A stretch of 64,000 nt of DNA from positions 62,001 to 126,000 of the forward strand of contig JBMNKK010000001.1 of NCBI GenBank assembly GCA_050952125.1. Reading direction: 5' to 3'. Source of the DNA: UBA3951 sp050952125 (GTDB lineage Bacteria; Bacillota; Sulfobacillia; Fermentithermobacillales; Fermentithermobacillaceae). Shown here one piece after another: positions 34,514-43,302 of this stretch. The translations under genes and the position numbers were made by a program. The notes below the pieces were generated by a model. It was not told where the DNA came from. It did not search any database and saw only the letters and a program-made list of their open reading frames with translations. How positions within the stretch are numbered: the first letter of the stretch is position 1; each line of letters starts with the position of its first letter.

Positions 34514-35059
34514 CTATCGGGACGGCGACACTACCCAGAAAAACGCTGCCTCATCCGGACCTGGATTCTTGAAACACTCGGGGCTCTGGAAGTTGAAGTA
34601 GCCCACTTCGCCCTTGGAGAGCCGGTACTCGTTTGCGCCTGACCGGATCACCACGGTTCCTTCGGTGACATAGATCATGTCTTCGCGATCGTGGGTGAAC
34701 ACCGGATTGGGCCCGTCGGCCCCGGGCTTGAGCCTGACGAAACATGACTGCATGGACTTATCCCGGTGTCCGGTGAATGCCACGTACTCAACCTCGAACG
34801 CGGGATCATCCACAACAATGCGGCGGCGGTCCTTCTGCCTCACCACTACCCACTCCTCGGGCAGATGGTCTTCGGTAAGGACGCTCACTGCAGTTCCCAG
34901 TTCCTCCGCTATCCGCTTGAGCACTGAGAATGAGGGCCTGCATTCATTGCCTTCAAGCTGAGATATGTACGAACCGGACACTCCGACTCGCCTCGCGAAT
35001 TCCCGTAGAGAGAGCCCTTGAGCGGTCCGAATCCGCCTCAACCGATCACCGAACTCCAC
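34514..35059 (-). CDS. XRE-family regulator with cupin sensor domain
   Basis: 181 residues. HTH_3 DNA-binding domain at 1-60 (LRRIRTAQGLSLREFARRVG...YISQLEGN), linker, then a cupin domain (about 105-180) with FTHDREDMIYVTEGTVVI and KGEVGYFNFQSPECF. First gene of the hydrogenase-sensor operon and its likely regulator. GTG 35059 with GGGAGG seven bases upstream starts at the HTH; the open frame to 35140 runs through the promoter. Confidence 0.9.
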   Translation of the reverse strand: MEFGDRLRRIRTAQGLSLREFARRVGVSGSYISQLEGNECRPSFSVLKRIAEELGTAVSVLTEDHLPEEWVVVRQKDRRRIVVDDPAFEVEYVAFTGHRDKSMQSCFVRLKPGADGPNPVFTHDREDMIYVTEGTVVIRSGANEYRLSKGEVGYFNFQSPECFKNPGPDEAAFFWVVSPSR

Positions 35060-35138
35060 GTAATCGCCTCCCTGTGGGAACTTATGGGACTCTGTGGGAA
35101 GAATGGCTGTTGCGCGCCTTTTCGCAATTTCCAGAAAC

Positions 35139-35167
35139 ATAATAGTAAATCATGCCAGATACGTCAA
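35139..35167 (-). promoter_or_regulatory. Sigma-A promoter of the XRE/hydrogenase-sensor operon
   Basis: Minus strand TTGACG (35162-35167), 17-base spacer, TATTAT (35139-35144). Both hexamers match the consensus at five of six positions. It is 80 bases from the GTG start of the regulator gene. Confidence 0.75.
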
Positions 35168-35218
35168 GACCTACTTCACATTGATAAGCGTAAGTCTCTG
35201 AGTGGGAACGCGGCTTAC

Positions 35219-35989
35219 CTACCTTAGGCAGGTCTGGCCCCTTCCTCCATCTATGGAATAGGAAGCGCCTGTTATCCATCCCGCCCTGGGCGAAGCGAGG
35301 AACAATATGAGGTCGGCAACCTCCTCAGATCTTCCTACTCTGCCGAGGGGATGAGTGGTCTTGCTGCGCTCAAGAAACGCCTGATAGGTCTCTTCGTCCA
35401 TCCCGCTGGTTCTATGCAGCTGCGTGAGGGTCACCCCCGGGTTGACCGAATTAACCCTTACTCCCTTAGGCGCCATCTCAAGGGCAACGCAGCGGGTCAA
35501 CTGGTCGAGAGCCGCCTTGCTCACGCAGTAGGCCAGCACACCCGGAAACGCTCTCAAGCCGTTGACGCTCGACACGTTGACCACATTTCCCTTCCGCTCT
35601 ATGAGGTACGGCATAGCCTGCTGGGTCAAGCAAAAGGGCGCCCTGACGTTCACGTTCATGAGGTAGTCCCAGTCTTCCGGCGACGTGCTTTCAATGGTGC
35701 CGTTCTTGATGATGCCCGCAGCGTTGACCAGGATGTCGATGCCTCCAAAGGCAGCCACAGTGTCGCGCACCGCCCGTTCGGCATCGGCCTCCACCGTCAC
35801 GTCTGCAGCGACCGGCCTTATCTCCCATCCCTCTCTGAGGGCTTCTTCCGCCAACTCGGCAAGTTTAGCGGCGCTGCGCGCCACAGCCGCCACCCGGCAC
35901 CCGGCCTTTGCGAATTTCAGGGCGGCAGCCCTGCCGATACCACTCGATGCGCCTGTCACCAGCGCGATTTTTCCCCTCATCTCTTCCAC
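35219..35989 (-). CDS. Short-chain dehydrogenase/reductase
   Basis: 256 residues, classical SDR. NAD(P)-binding TGASSGIGRAAA near residue 12, NAAG near 90, catalytic Ser in VNVSSVNG and YCVSK (Tyr-x3-Lys), and the C-terminal WITGASYSIDGG of the FabG-like group. GTG 35989 follows GGGAGG by eight bases. The reading frame stays open another 560 bases upstream, but that part runs antisense through the aminotransferase region and lacks coding character. Substrate unknown. Confidence 0.92.
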   Translation of the reverse strand: MEEMRGKIALVTGASSGIGRAAALKFAKAGCRVAAVARSAAKLAELAEEALREGWEIRPVAADVTVEADAERAVRDTVAAFGGIDILVNAAGIIKNGTIESTSPEDWDYLMNVNVRAPFCLTQQAMPYLIERKGNVVNVSSVNGLRAFPGVLAYCVSKAALDQLTRCVALEMAPKGVRVNSVNPGVTLTQLHRTSGMDEETYQAFLERSKTTHPLGRVGRSEEVADLILFLASPRAGWITGASYSIDGGRGQTCLR

Positions 35990-36104
35990 TGTCGATGCCT
36001 CCCGTATGATTACAGAGCTGAATTGTTGAGTTACGTGGCTTCCTTCGCCCGGAGCCTCCGTCTTCCCTGCGCCAAAACGTAAGAAAGCCGAGAAGGAAAA
36101 CGGC

Positions 36105-36138
36105 ACCCGTTGACTGTAGCTAACAACCGTCAACGGGT
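36105..36138. promoter_or_regulatory. Inverted repeat between divergent genes
   Basis: ACCCGTTGAC (36105-36114) and GTCAACGGGT (36129-36138) are perfect 10-bp arms with a 14-base spacer. They lie between the SDR and aminotransferase starts, where a shared operator is plausible. On the minus strand GCCGTTTTCC follows, so a terminator is the alternative. Confidence 0.5.
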
Positions 36139-36218
36139 AGCGAGACCGGGATCCGCCAACGTCGCCCGCGAAGACTGTAGTGAGAGAGGCGAGCGATCCG
36201 GACAGAGGAGGTTTTGCC

Positions 36219-37427
36219 ATGAATGAAGCGGCAGCCGATACAGACAAGCGGCACCTATGGAACCTTGACCCTGACTTTGTGTTTCTCAACCACGGCTCCT
36301 TCGGGGCAATGCCGAAAGCCATAATTGAGAAGCAGCACCAACTGCGTCTCCGGATAGAAAGCCAGCCTGTCAGGCACTTCCAGCGGGAGATCGACAGCCT
36401 CTTGGCCGCGTCGCGAGAAAGGCTGGCCAGGCTGGTGAACGCCGACCCGGAAGGCTTGGTCTTTGTGCCCAACGCCACTACCGGTGTGAACACGGTGCTC
36501 CGCTCCTTAGCCCTCCGCCCGGGCGATGAGATCATCATCACCAACCACATCTACAACGCGTGCAGGAACGCTGTGCAACTCGTTGCCCGGCAGTCAGGAG
36601 CCAAGGTAATCACGGTTCATGTCCCGTTCCCTGTGCGCTCGAAAAATGAGGTAATGGACCTTGTTATGGGCAGAGTGACCGGGAGAACCAGATTCGTCCT
36701 GATCGATCACATCACGAGCCCCACAGCCCTCCTCTTCCCCGTGGAAGAGATCGTCCGCGAAATGAGTTCAAGGGGAATCGATGTTATGGTGGACGGCGCC
36801 CATGCACCGGGGATGGTCCCTCTGAACATCGCTTCCATGGGAGTGCCCTATTACACAGGCAACTGCCACAAATGGCTGTGCGCGCCCAAAGGCTCTGCTT
36901 TCCTGTTCATCAGAGAGGACAAGCGGAAAGATGTCCGTCCTCTCGTTATAAGCCACGGCGCCAACTCCACCCGGATCGACAAGAGTTTCCTGCACCTGGA
37001 GTTCGACTGGACCGGGACCGACGACTACTCGCCGTATATTCTTGTGGGTGATTGCATCGATTACCTTGAGTCGCTGTATCCCGGCGGCATCGCCGAGCAT
37101 ATGGAACGCAACCGCCGGCTGGCAGTGGCGGCGAAGAACCTCCTGTGCAAGGCTTTCAGCGCCGATGAGCCGTGTCCCGAAGACATGTTGGGGTCAATGG
37201 CATCAGTTCCGATCCTCCCTCTCGAAGAACCGGCGCAAGTGTACACAGGAAGAACTCTGGATGCGGTTCAGGAAAGATTGTTCCACGACTACCGGATCGA
37301 GGTCCCCGTCATTGCCTGGGAGTCCGCGAAGAGGAGGCTGGTCAGAGTCTCGGCTCAAGCGTACAACTCACTGTCCGACTACAGAGCGTTGGCATCGGCG
37401 CTATCAGCGATAAAAGGGCTCGGCTAG
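36219..37427 (+). CDS. Class V aminotransferase, isopenicillin-N-epimerase-like
   Basis: 402 residues, fold type I PLP enzyme. FLNHGSFGAMPKAI near residue 21 and PVRHFQREIDSLL are typical of the epimerase/cysteine-desulfurase-like group; the PLP lysine is in NCHKWLCAPKGSAFL with VDGAHAPG upstream. Likely an amino-acid epimerase, lyase or aminotransferase. ATG 36219 with GAGGAGG seven bases upstream. It ends 26 bases before the first repeat array. Confidence 0.9.
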   Translation: MNEAAADTDKRHLWNLDPDFVFLNHGSFGAMPKAIIEKQHQLRLRIESQPVRHFQREIDSLLAASRERLARLVNADPEGLVFVPNATTGVNTVLRSLALRPGDEIIITNHIYNACRNAVQLVARQSGAKVITVHVPFPVRSKNEVMDLVMGRVTGRTRFVLIDHITSPTALLFPVEEIVREMSSRGIDVMVDGAHAPGMVPLNIASMGVPYYTGNCHKWLCAPKGSAFLFIREDKRKDVRPLVISHGANSTRIDKSFLHLEFDWTGTDDYSPYILVGDCIDYLESLYPGGIAEHMERNRRLAVAAKNLLCKAFSADEPCPEDMLGSMASVPILPLEEPAQVYTGRTLDAVQERLFHDYRIEVPVIAWESAKRRLVRVSAQAYNSLSDYRALASALSAIKGLG

Positions 37428-37453
37428 ACCTGCGTATAGTGGTCGGCCGGGGG

Positions 37454-37834
37454 TATTGCTCATAGCGAGCAGGTTGGCCGGAGTATTGCTCATAGTGAAC
37501 AGGTTGGCCGGAGCATTGCTCATAGGAGTGCATTGCACCGCAACGTGCAACAGCCGAGAAGTTCTGCGCGTAGGAAAGCAATACATCGTAACTATTGCTC
37601 ATAGTGAGCAGGTTGGCCGAAGCATTGCTCATAGTGAACAGGTTGGCCGAAGCATTGCTCATAGGAGTGCATTGCACCGCAACGTGCAACAGCCGAGAAG
37701 TTCTGCACGTAGGAAAGCAATACATCGTAACTATTGCTCATAGTGAGCAGGTTGGCCGGAGCATTGCTCATAGCGAGCAGATACTCCGAAGCATTGCGCA
37801 TAGGAGTGCATTGCACCGCAACGTGCAACAGCCC
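37454..37834. repeat. Repeat array A: 30-bp units in a 139-bp higher-order period
   Basis: Units start at 37454, 37484, 37514, 37593, 37623, 37653, 37732, 37762 and 37792. The basic unit is YATTGCTCATAG followed by YGARCAGGTTGGCCGRAG (30 bp). Every third unit is a longer 79-bp variant carrying TTGCAC-n6-GTGCAA and AGCAATA-n9-TATTGCT inverted repeats, so the whole pattern repeats every 139 bp (three copies, the last incomplete). TGCTCA-n3-TGAGCA in each short unit is itself a palindrome. It fills the 492-base gap between the aminotransferase and the flavoenzyme. No unique spacers, so not CRISPR; open frames across it are artefacts of the repeat. Array B at 46209 is the same family reversed. 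Confidence 0.9.
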
Positions 37835-37919
37835 AGGATTATCGCACGGGACTTTCGGAGGCTCCCCTGAGGAAGACTACACACGAGCAGGACGAAACAC
37901 TAAAGAGGGGGACTCCTTC

Positions 37920-39842
37920 ATGCTTAAACATATGTTTTCGCCACTCACCATCAACGGGATGACGCTCAAGAACCGCTTCGGCGTTCCTCCCATGGTAACG
38001 GATTACGGAAACGAACAAGGTGAGGTAACCGACAAACTGATCGGCTACCTTGAAGCGAGGGCGAAAGGCGGCTTCGGACTAATCACGGTTGAAGCAACGA
38101 CCGTACTGCCGAACACTTCTTCGTTTCCGAAGGGACTCGGCCTATGGAGCGACCACCACGCGAAAGGCTTCGCGAGGCTTGCCGAAGCGGTTCACAAGCA
38201 CGGCGCGAAGCTGTCAGTTCAGCTCTTTCATCCCGGCAGGCAGACCGTATCGGCCTTGGGCGTACAGCCCGTGTCGGCATCGCCCCTTCCCTGCCCTCTT
38301 TGCGGCGGCATCCCCAAGGAACTCAGCCAGAAGGACATTTCGATTTTGGTCAAAGCCTTCGGCGAAGCCGCCGCAAGGGCTAAGGCGGCCGGCGTGGACG
38401 CGGTGGAGATCCACGGCGCCCACGGATACCTCATAAACCAGTTCATTTCGCCCTATTCCAACAAGCGGGTTGACGCCTACGGAGGAATGCTATCGAACCG
38501 GATGCGCTTTCCGCTCGAGATCATCCGGGCAGTCAGGCGGGCCTGCGGCAGAGACTACCCCGTCCTCTTCAGGCAGTCCGCAAATGAACGCGTAATCGGC
38601 GGGCTCACCATACAGGAAAGCTTGGTGATCGCCAAAATGCTCGCTGATGCGGGTGTGGACGCGATTCACGTGAGCACCGGCGTCTACGCCACCACAGCGT
38701 ACATCATCCCCAACTACTGCCTGCCGGAGGGGCTTAACGTGGAGGATGCCGCCGCAATAAGAGAGGCCACCGGGGTACCTGTCGCGGTCGCGGGCAGGAT
38801 CACCGATCCGTTGATGGCAGAATCCGTGGTCCGGTCCGGGAAGGCCGATATAGTGATGATGGGACGGGCTTCCATAGTTGACCCGGATCTTCCCAACAAA
38901 GCGGCGGCAGGCGCGCTTGAGGACATCAGGCCCTGTATCTCCTGCAACCAGGCGTGCGTGGGCGGCGTGAACGGTCCTACACAGGTCATGTCCTGCCTGG
39001 TGAACCCCTCGGTAGGGCACGAACGGGAATTTGTGATTGACGAAGCGCCGGTGAAGAAGCGAATCATGGTGGTTGGAGGCGGTCCGGCCGGGTTGGAAGC
39101 TGCCAGGCTGCTGGCGCAGCGCGGGCACAGGGTCGTTCTCTATGAACGCGGTGACAGACTTGGAGGGCAGTTCAGGATAGCGGCCATGCCGCCGGAAAAA
39201 CAGCCGCTCGCGAAACTCATACGGTGGCAGACCGAGCAGGCCTTGAAGGCCGGAGTCTTTATCAGGATGAACCAGGAAGTCACGGCGCAGCTGGTAAAGG
39301 AAGAGAAACCCGACGTCGTCATCATCGCCACGGGAGGCAAGCCCTTGAAGCCGGAGATCCCCGGCGCAGACGCTTCGCACGTGCTCTCCGCCAACGATGT
39401 GCTCGAAGGTAAAGTCCCTACGGGGAACAATGTGCTCATTATGGGCGGAGGATCGGTGGGCTGCGAGACTGCCGACCTGCTGCTCCATCAAAACAAGAGA
39501 GTCACCATTGTAGAGATGATGGATGACCTGGCTAAAGACGCAGAGGCGACACAGCGGTTCTTCCTGCTTACCCGGCTCAAGACGCTGGGCGCCAACACGA
39601 TGGTGAACACGGAGATTGTGGAAGTCCTTGAGGACGGTGCCCGCGCCAACTCACAAGGTCAGAGGATTGAGCTAAGAGGCTACGACACGCTCATTGCGGC
39701 GTTCGGCGTTGAACCTGAACGAGGGCTTGCCGAACGGATCGACGGCTTAGTCAGCGAAGTGCACGTCATTGGAGACGCCAAGGAACCTCGAAAAGCGGTA
39801 GACGCTGTAAGAGACGCGGAGGAGTTGGCAGCCGGGGTCTAG
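37920..39842 (+). CDS. Old-Yellow-Enzyme-type FMN/FAD/[4Fe-4S] oxidoreductase
   Basis: 640 residues, of the 2,4-dienoyl-CoA reductase / trimethylamine dehydrogenase / BaiCD type. Residues 1-350 form the FMN TIM barrel (FSPLTINGMTLKNRFGVPPM; HGAHGYLINQFISPYSNKR; GRASIVDPDLPNK). The Fe-S cysteines are CISCNQAC and a distant Cys in MSCLVNP (about 342-365). From 385 there is a dinucleotide domain with MVVGGGPAGLEAARLL and a second GGGSVGCETADLL. It reduces an activated double bond or oxidises an amine. ATG 37920 with GAGGGGG eight bases upstream; the longer frame through the repeats is spurious. Confidence 0.93.
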   Translation: MLKHMFSPLTINGMTLKNRFGVPPMVTDYGNEQGEVTDKLIGYLEARAKGGFGLITVEATTVLPNTSSFPKGLGLWSDHHAKGFARLAEAVHKHGAKLSVQLFHPGRQTVSALGVQPVSASPLPCPLCGGIPKELSQKDISILVKAFGEAAARAKAAGVDAVEIHGAHGYLINQFISPYSNKRVDAYGGMLSNRMRFPLEIIRAVRRACGRDYPVLFRQSANERVIGGLTIQESLVIAKMLADAGVDAIHVSTGVYATTAYIIPNYCLPEGLNVEDAAAIREATGVPVAVAGRITDPLMAESVVRSGKADIVMMGRASIVDPDLPNKAAAGALEDIRPCISCNQACVGGVNGPTQVMSCLVNPSVGHEREFVIDEAPVKKRIMVVGGGPAGLEAARLLAQRGHRVVLYERGDRLGGQFRIAAMPPEKQPLAKLIRWQTEQALKAGVFIRMNQEVTAQLVKEEKPDVVIIATGGKPLKPEIPGADASHVLSANDVLEGKVPTGNNVLIMGGGSVGCETADLLLHQNKRVTIVEMMDDLAKDAEATQRFFLLTRLKTLGANTMVNTEIVEVLEDGARANSQGQRIELRGYDTLIAAFGVEPERGLAERIDGLVSEVHVIGDAKEPRKAVDAVRDAEELAAGV

Positions 39843-39871
39843 GGCGCAGTCAGAGCCCGGCACGGAGACGG

Positions 39872-39913
39872 CGAACACCCCTGGGCGAACCGTCCGGTGC
39901 CCGGGGGTGTTCG
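39872..39913. terminator. Bidirectional hairpin between convergent genes
   Basis: CGAACACCCCTGGGC pairs with GCCCGGGGGTGTTCG, 15 pairs including one T-G, around a 12-base loop. It separates the flavoenzyme gene from the convergent KamB-like gene. Confidence 0.65.
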
Positions 39914-39944
39914 ACACAGAATTAAGGAACCGTGGCAAAGCCTT

Positions 39945-41156
39945 CTAGGCTTTACCGAACCCGGCTTCAGTAAGCCACGACTCGAGCGCCGAAGTGCCTT
40001 CATAGACGATGTCCGCACAGCGCGCTCCGGTTAAGCTCCGGATTTCCTCCAGGTAGGCGGCCGCATCGACGTAACGCGCCGAATACGCGTTCCTTATGGG
40101 GTCGAACTCAGGGCGGAAAGGATTCACGGTGAATCCCAGAAGGTTAGGCTTCCTTCTGACGCTCACCCAGAACCCATCCTGACGGGCTCCCTCAAGGGCT
40201 CTTTTCCATTCCGACATCTCACCTGACAGCAGCATAAACACAGGGTTAGCCAACACAAACTCTATGCGCCGTTCAAGACTGCGATGGCCGCTCACGGCTC
40301 CGCTCGCTGAAAGAGCATCCCGTACCTTGCGGACCATTGACGCAAATACGGTCGGATTCACGACTCCGTCGATGAGCACGCTCACCCCCGGAGCATTCGG
40401 CCCGACGCCATCGGTGCGAGATCTGTCTGGCGCACCGGACACACCGTGCTCACCGGCACCGGCTCCGCCGGAAGTCGCGGGCTTTCGGCCGTCTTCCAGC
40501 CCCAATGCCGCCGAAACCTCTTTGGCAATCCCCTCATCCTGCCCGTCAACATACAGTCCCGCAGGAAAACGAATAAGGTCCGCATCGGAAAATGAACTGC
40601 CCTCCGCGCTCTCCTTCCCCGCGTACGCCGGCACGCCGAAAACGGTTGCCAAAGTCTCTATCTCGCTCGCTATGCGGCTGGGATCCGGCGACCGGGCCGC
40701 TCCGGTTGCCAGGATGAGGGCATCGGCCAGAACCATGGGGGCAAGCCTGGAGAACGCCCCGTCCAGGAGAATCGTGCGGTCGGGCGGCGCAACGCGGCAT
40801 ACCTCGGCGACATCCTTGGTGCTCACCGGCCCCGCAAGCACCACTCTGCCGGGGCTGGCTGCGATTCCATAGTAGACTGGCCCTAAAGCGCAGACGACGC
40901 CCGCGGGTTTCAGGCGCGTAAACCGGGCCGGCGATGCCTCAAGTAATGGGAGTGCGGTCGCGACCATATCGCCTTCCTCGACGACTACCTTGGGCTTAGG
41001 GAGGCCGGTCACGGTGTCCGTATCCTCGCCGTCGTATCCGATGCTGGTGAGGAAAACGCCTACCCCTTGCTGGCGCAGAAACCGGACTACGGCCTGAAGG
41101 GTCGTGGTCTTCCCGGTGTTCTTTGCGGTCCCGGCTATACCGAGTATCCGGCTCAT
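39945..41156 (-). CDS. KamB-like P-loop ATPase, putative aminomutase reactivase subunit
   Basis: 403 residues. Walker A GTAKNTGKTTT at residues 9-19, followed by SIGYDGEDTDTVTGLPKPKV, DRTILLDGAFSRLAP (about 125) and LILATGAARSPDPSRI. These match the P-loop protein (KamB) next to lysine 5,6-aminomutase genes, where the KamB/KamC pair is proposed to reactivate the B12 enzyme. A Gly/Pro-rich insertion (about 225-250) is unusual. No KamC (MutS-like) partner is seen. It follows the cobalamin protein by 87 bases on the same strand. Assignment is by resemblance and context. Confidence 0.75.
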   Translation of the reverse strand: MSRILGIAGTAKNTGKTTTLQAVVRFLRQQGVGVFLTSIGYDGEDTDTVTGLPKPKVVVEEGDMVATALPLLEASPARFTRLKPAGVVCALGPVYYGIAASPGRVVLAGPVSTKDVAEVCRVAPPDRTILLDGAFSRLAPMVLADALILATGAARSPDPSRIASEIETLATVFGVPAYAGKESAEGSSFSDADLIRFPAGLYVDGQDEGIAKEVSAALGLEDGRKPATSGGAGAGEHGVSGAPDRSRTDGVGPNAPGVSVLIDGVVNPTVFASMVRKVRDALSASGAVSGHRSLERRIEFVLANPVFMLLSGEMSEWKRALEGARQDGFWVSVRRKPNLLGFTVNPFRPEFDPIRNAYSARYVDAAAYLEEIRSLTGARCADIVYEGTSALESWLTEAGFGKA

Positions 41157-41243
41157 CAGCGGCTACCTGCCTTCCAAAGCGCGATAAAAGCGAAGCGTGC
41201 GGCGCGTCGACCGCCAAGAACCGCACGCTCGCGGAAAGTCCGC

Positions 41244-43073
41244 CTACTCCTTGAGAGTTACAGTGTCTTTACCTGCTCTGCCGGGATATGCTCCGTCCTC
41301 CCTGTCGCCAAGAAGCCCCTCATACAGGGACGCCACAAAGTCGCCCCGTTCGGCGACCTTCGCAAGGGTATCGAGGATACCGGCCCTGAGTTGAGATGCC
41401 ATCTCCCGGGCGCGAGCGGTCGGCGCTATCTGTGAAGATCCGAAGAACTTCAGCGACGCTGCAACCGACTTCAGAGTGTCGACCCTGGCCTGAGCGGAAA
41501 TGGGCCCTCCGGCGTAGGCTTCGTCTGACGAAGCTATGGTGACCGCAGCTGCGCCCAGCCTGAGACCCAAAGCAGCGTGCAGAGCGGTCATCGTGGAAGA
41601 CTGACACCTGTCCTGCGTCTGGGTCATGAACCCGACCGGAGCGCCGGGCCAGATCGGAGCGTCGACTATCTCTCTTAGGACAATCATCTTTGCCGCATTG
41701 AAGTCTACCAGGTTATCCTCGGTGAAACCGTGGATTAGGGCTTCGGGCGAGTCCGCGAAGAGAGGCTGCAGGATAGGCCGGCCTCCCAAGAGGTATCCCG
41801 CCGCGGCAACTATGAGCATGCCGGCAAAGGCTTTCCTCGCAGGAACTCCACAAAGTTCCTCGTTGGTAACCACGTCATACGGCAATCCGTACTGCGCTGC
41901 TAGCCTCATGCATTCGACGCCGTCAACAGCAAGTCTCGCGGGATCGGTCCCCGCGCCCAAGCTTCCGTACACTATGTTTATCTTAGTGAGGTCCGCTCCG
42001 GCCAGGTGGGCGAGCACAACGGTCTCCGGAGTGTTCAGACCTCTATGTGCTCTAACCTGCCAGAGGGCTCCGGGTTGGATGGCGCGCTTGATTAGCCTGA
42101 GGTTATCAAGGGACAGCACGGTGCCGTCATGCTGGTGGCTCCACGTGCCCTCCAAGAGGCCCTCAGTCCTGGCTCCCCAAGATGGGTCGAAGTGAACGGC
42201 GCCTTTGGCGCCCCACGCGAGGGAAAGGCGGATGTGATAGGCATCCATCACGGGGCATCCAGTGCCGTACTGCATAATCACGTTGGACCGCCTAAGCGGC
42301 TCCTGCGTCCGCGGAAGCAGAGAATCGTCGGCATCCATGGTGTCGAACACCGCGGCCTCTTCAGGCGACAGCGGCCTGGTATGAGCGATGGGTTGTCCCG
42401 ACTCGTACCACTTCTTCACATCTCCGCCGGCCAATGAGCGATAACGAGCGAGGAGGTCACTTACGGACGACGAGGAGCCGCTTTCTCTGGCTCTCTCGAT
42501 TTCCTCGCGGATCTCTGCCCGCTTCACTCCGGGGCTGGTTCTGGCATTTGCCCATGCGAGGAGGTCCTTGGCTATGCGCAGGCAGAGTTCACCTACCTCA
42601 CTATCGCGAAAATCATAGCTGTACCCTCTAGTGAGGTCGGGTTTTGTTGCAGAGGTCGATGACTCACTGAGCGAGCCCTCTATCCCGTCGACAAAGTCAG
42701 CTACCTCGTCGGGGGTTGTGTCGGGCCCGAACCCGGCGTCATACCCGAGTTCTTGAGCCATTTCCTTGCGGATGCTCATCCCGCCCACGACCAACTTGGC
42801 CTTTGAACGCAAGCCCGACGCGTCGCACATATCTGCAAAGCGAGCGAGCAGTTCAGGAGTACCGTAGCTTATGGTACGCCCAACCATGAGAAAATCCGGA
42901 GAAGCCTCCCGTGCCCTCGATACAACCTCTTCAGGCGAAAGATCGGGCGGGAGAAGAGTGGTGTCGTGCCCTCTCCCCTTGAGAGCTCTCGCGATAAGCT
43001 TCACACCTACGTCGTGCACGGGGTCTAACGGAACAAGAAGGATCTTCTTTGGAGTCGAAACCTCAGCGGCCAT
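41244..43073 (-). CDS. Single-chain cobalamin/PLP aminomutase-like protein (KamE-KamD fusion)
   Basis: 609 residues. Residues 8-135 resemble the B12-binding part of lysine 5,6-aminomutase beta: DPVHDVG with candidate cobalt ligand His20, Lys32 in ALKGRG close to the position of the PLP lysine of KamE, and AQELGYDAGFGP near 105. Residues 140-240 form a helical connector. From about 255 a TIM-barrel region resembles the alpha subunit KamD: ARTEGLLEGTW...LDNLRLIKRAI, NIVYGSLGAGTD, and PVGFMTQTQDRCQSS. In known enzymes these are two chains, or OraE/OraS. ATG start, eight bases after GGGAGG, overlapping the small upstream gene by 11 bases. Predicted to move an amino group on a diamine-type amino acid; substrate unknown. 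Confidence 0.75.
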   Translation of the reverse strand: MAAEVSTPKKILLVPLDPVHDVGVKLIARALKGRGHDTTLLPPDLSPEEVVSRAREASPDFLMVGRTISYGTPELLARFADMCDASGLRSKAKLVVGGMSIRKEMAQELGYDAGFGPDTTPDEVADFVDGIEGSLSESSTSATKPDLTRGYSYDFRDSEVGELCLRIAKDLLAWANARTSPGVKRAEIREEIERARESGSSSSVSDLLARYRSLAGGDVKKWYESGQPIAHTRPLSPEEAAVFDTMDADDSLLPRTQEPLRRSNVIMQYGTGCPVMDAYHIRLSLAWGAKGAVHFDPSWGARTEGLLEGTWSHQHDGTVLSLDNLRLIKRAIQPGALWQVRAHRGLNTPETVVLAHLAGADLTKINIVYGSLGAGTDPARLAVDGVECMRLAAQYGLPYDVVTNEELCGVPARKAFAGMLIVAAAGYLLGGRPILQPLFADSPEALIHGFTEDNLVDFNAAKMIVLREIVDAPIWPGAPVGFMTQTQDRCQSSTMTALHAALGLRLGAAAVTIASSDEAYAGGPISAQARVDTLKSVAASLKFFGSSQIAPTARAREMASQLRAGILDTLAKVAERGDFVASLYEGLLGDREDGAYPGRAGKDTVTLKE

Positions 43074-43302
43074 CCGGAGCGCCTCCCTTCTGCCATGTGT
43101 AGGCAGCGCCCGGACGGTTCACGTAGCCGCGAATCCTCAGGCGGGCGCCTGGACCGGCCATTTCACAGGATACTACGTCGGCATCCTGAAATCCGAACTC
43201 CTTCATCAACTGGAGGCCGAGACGCTTTCCTTCTTCTACGTCACTGCACACGAAGAAAGTCTCGACGTCACATGCATCCAAAATCCTCTCTCTTGCCTGC
43301 AT
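43063..43302 (-). CDS. Small protein of unknown family next to the aminomutase, 79 aa
   Basis: It opens MQARERILDACDVETFFVCS, then DVEEGKRLGLQLMKEFGF and DADVVSCEMAGPGARLRIRGY. It is a compact alpha/beta protein with three cysteines and no membrane segment. ATG 43302 with GGAGGG eight bases upstream. It overlaps the regulator gene (35 bases) and the aminomutase gene (11 bases), so the product is probably needed with the enzyme, in the way the small OraS subunit serves OraE. That role is inference from position and size only. Confidence 0.75.
   Translation of the reverse strand: MQARERILDACDVETFFVCSDVEEGKRLGLQLMKEFGFQDADVVSCEMAGPGARLRIRGYVNRPGAAYTWQKGGAPDGR

Noticed and set aside
35990..36550. 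N-terminal extension of the SDR gene by 187 codons.
   Set aside because: It runs antisense through the start of the class V aminotransferase gene, and the SDR fold begins at the GTG with a good ribosome site.
37342..37870. Several open frames on both strands across repeat array A encoding repetitive peptides (for example runs of SRLAGALLI or HSEQVGRSI).
   Set aside because: They arise because the 30-bp unit is a multiple of three. No ribosome sites, frames break at the 79-bp variant, and the repeat continues regardless of frame.
38490..39491. A 333-codon antisense frame inside the flavoenzyme gene.
   Set aside because: Exact shadow of a well-supported oxidoreductase, with no start signal and improbable composition.
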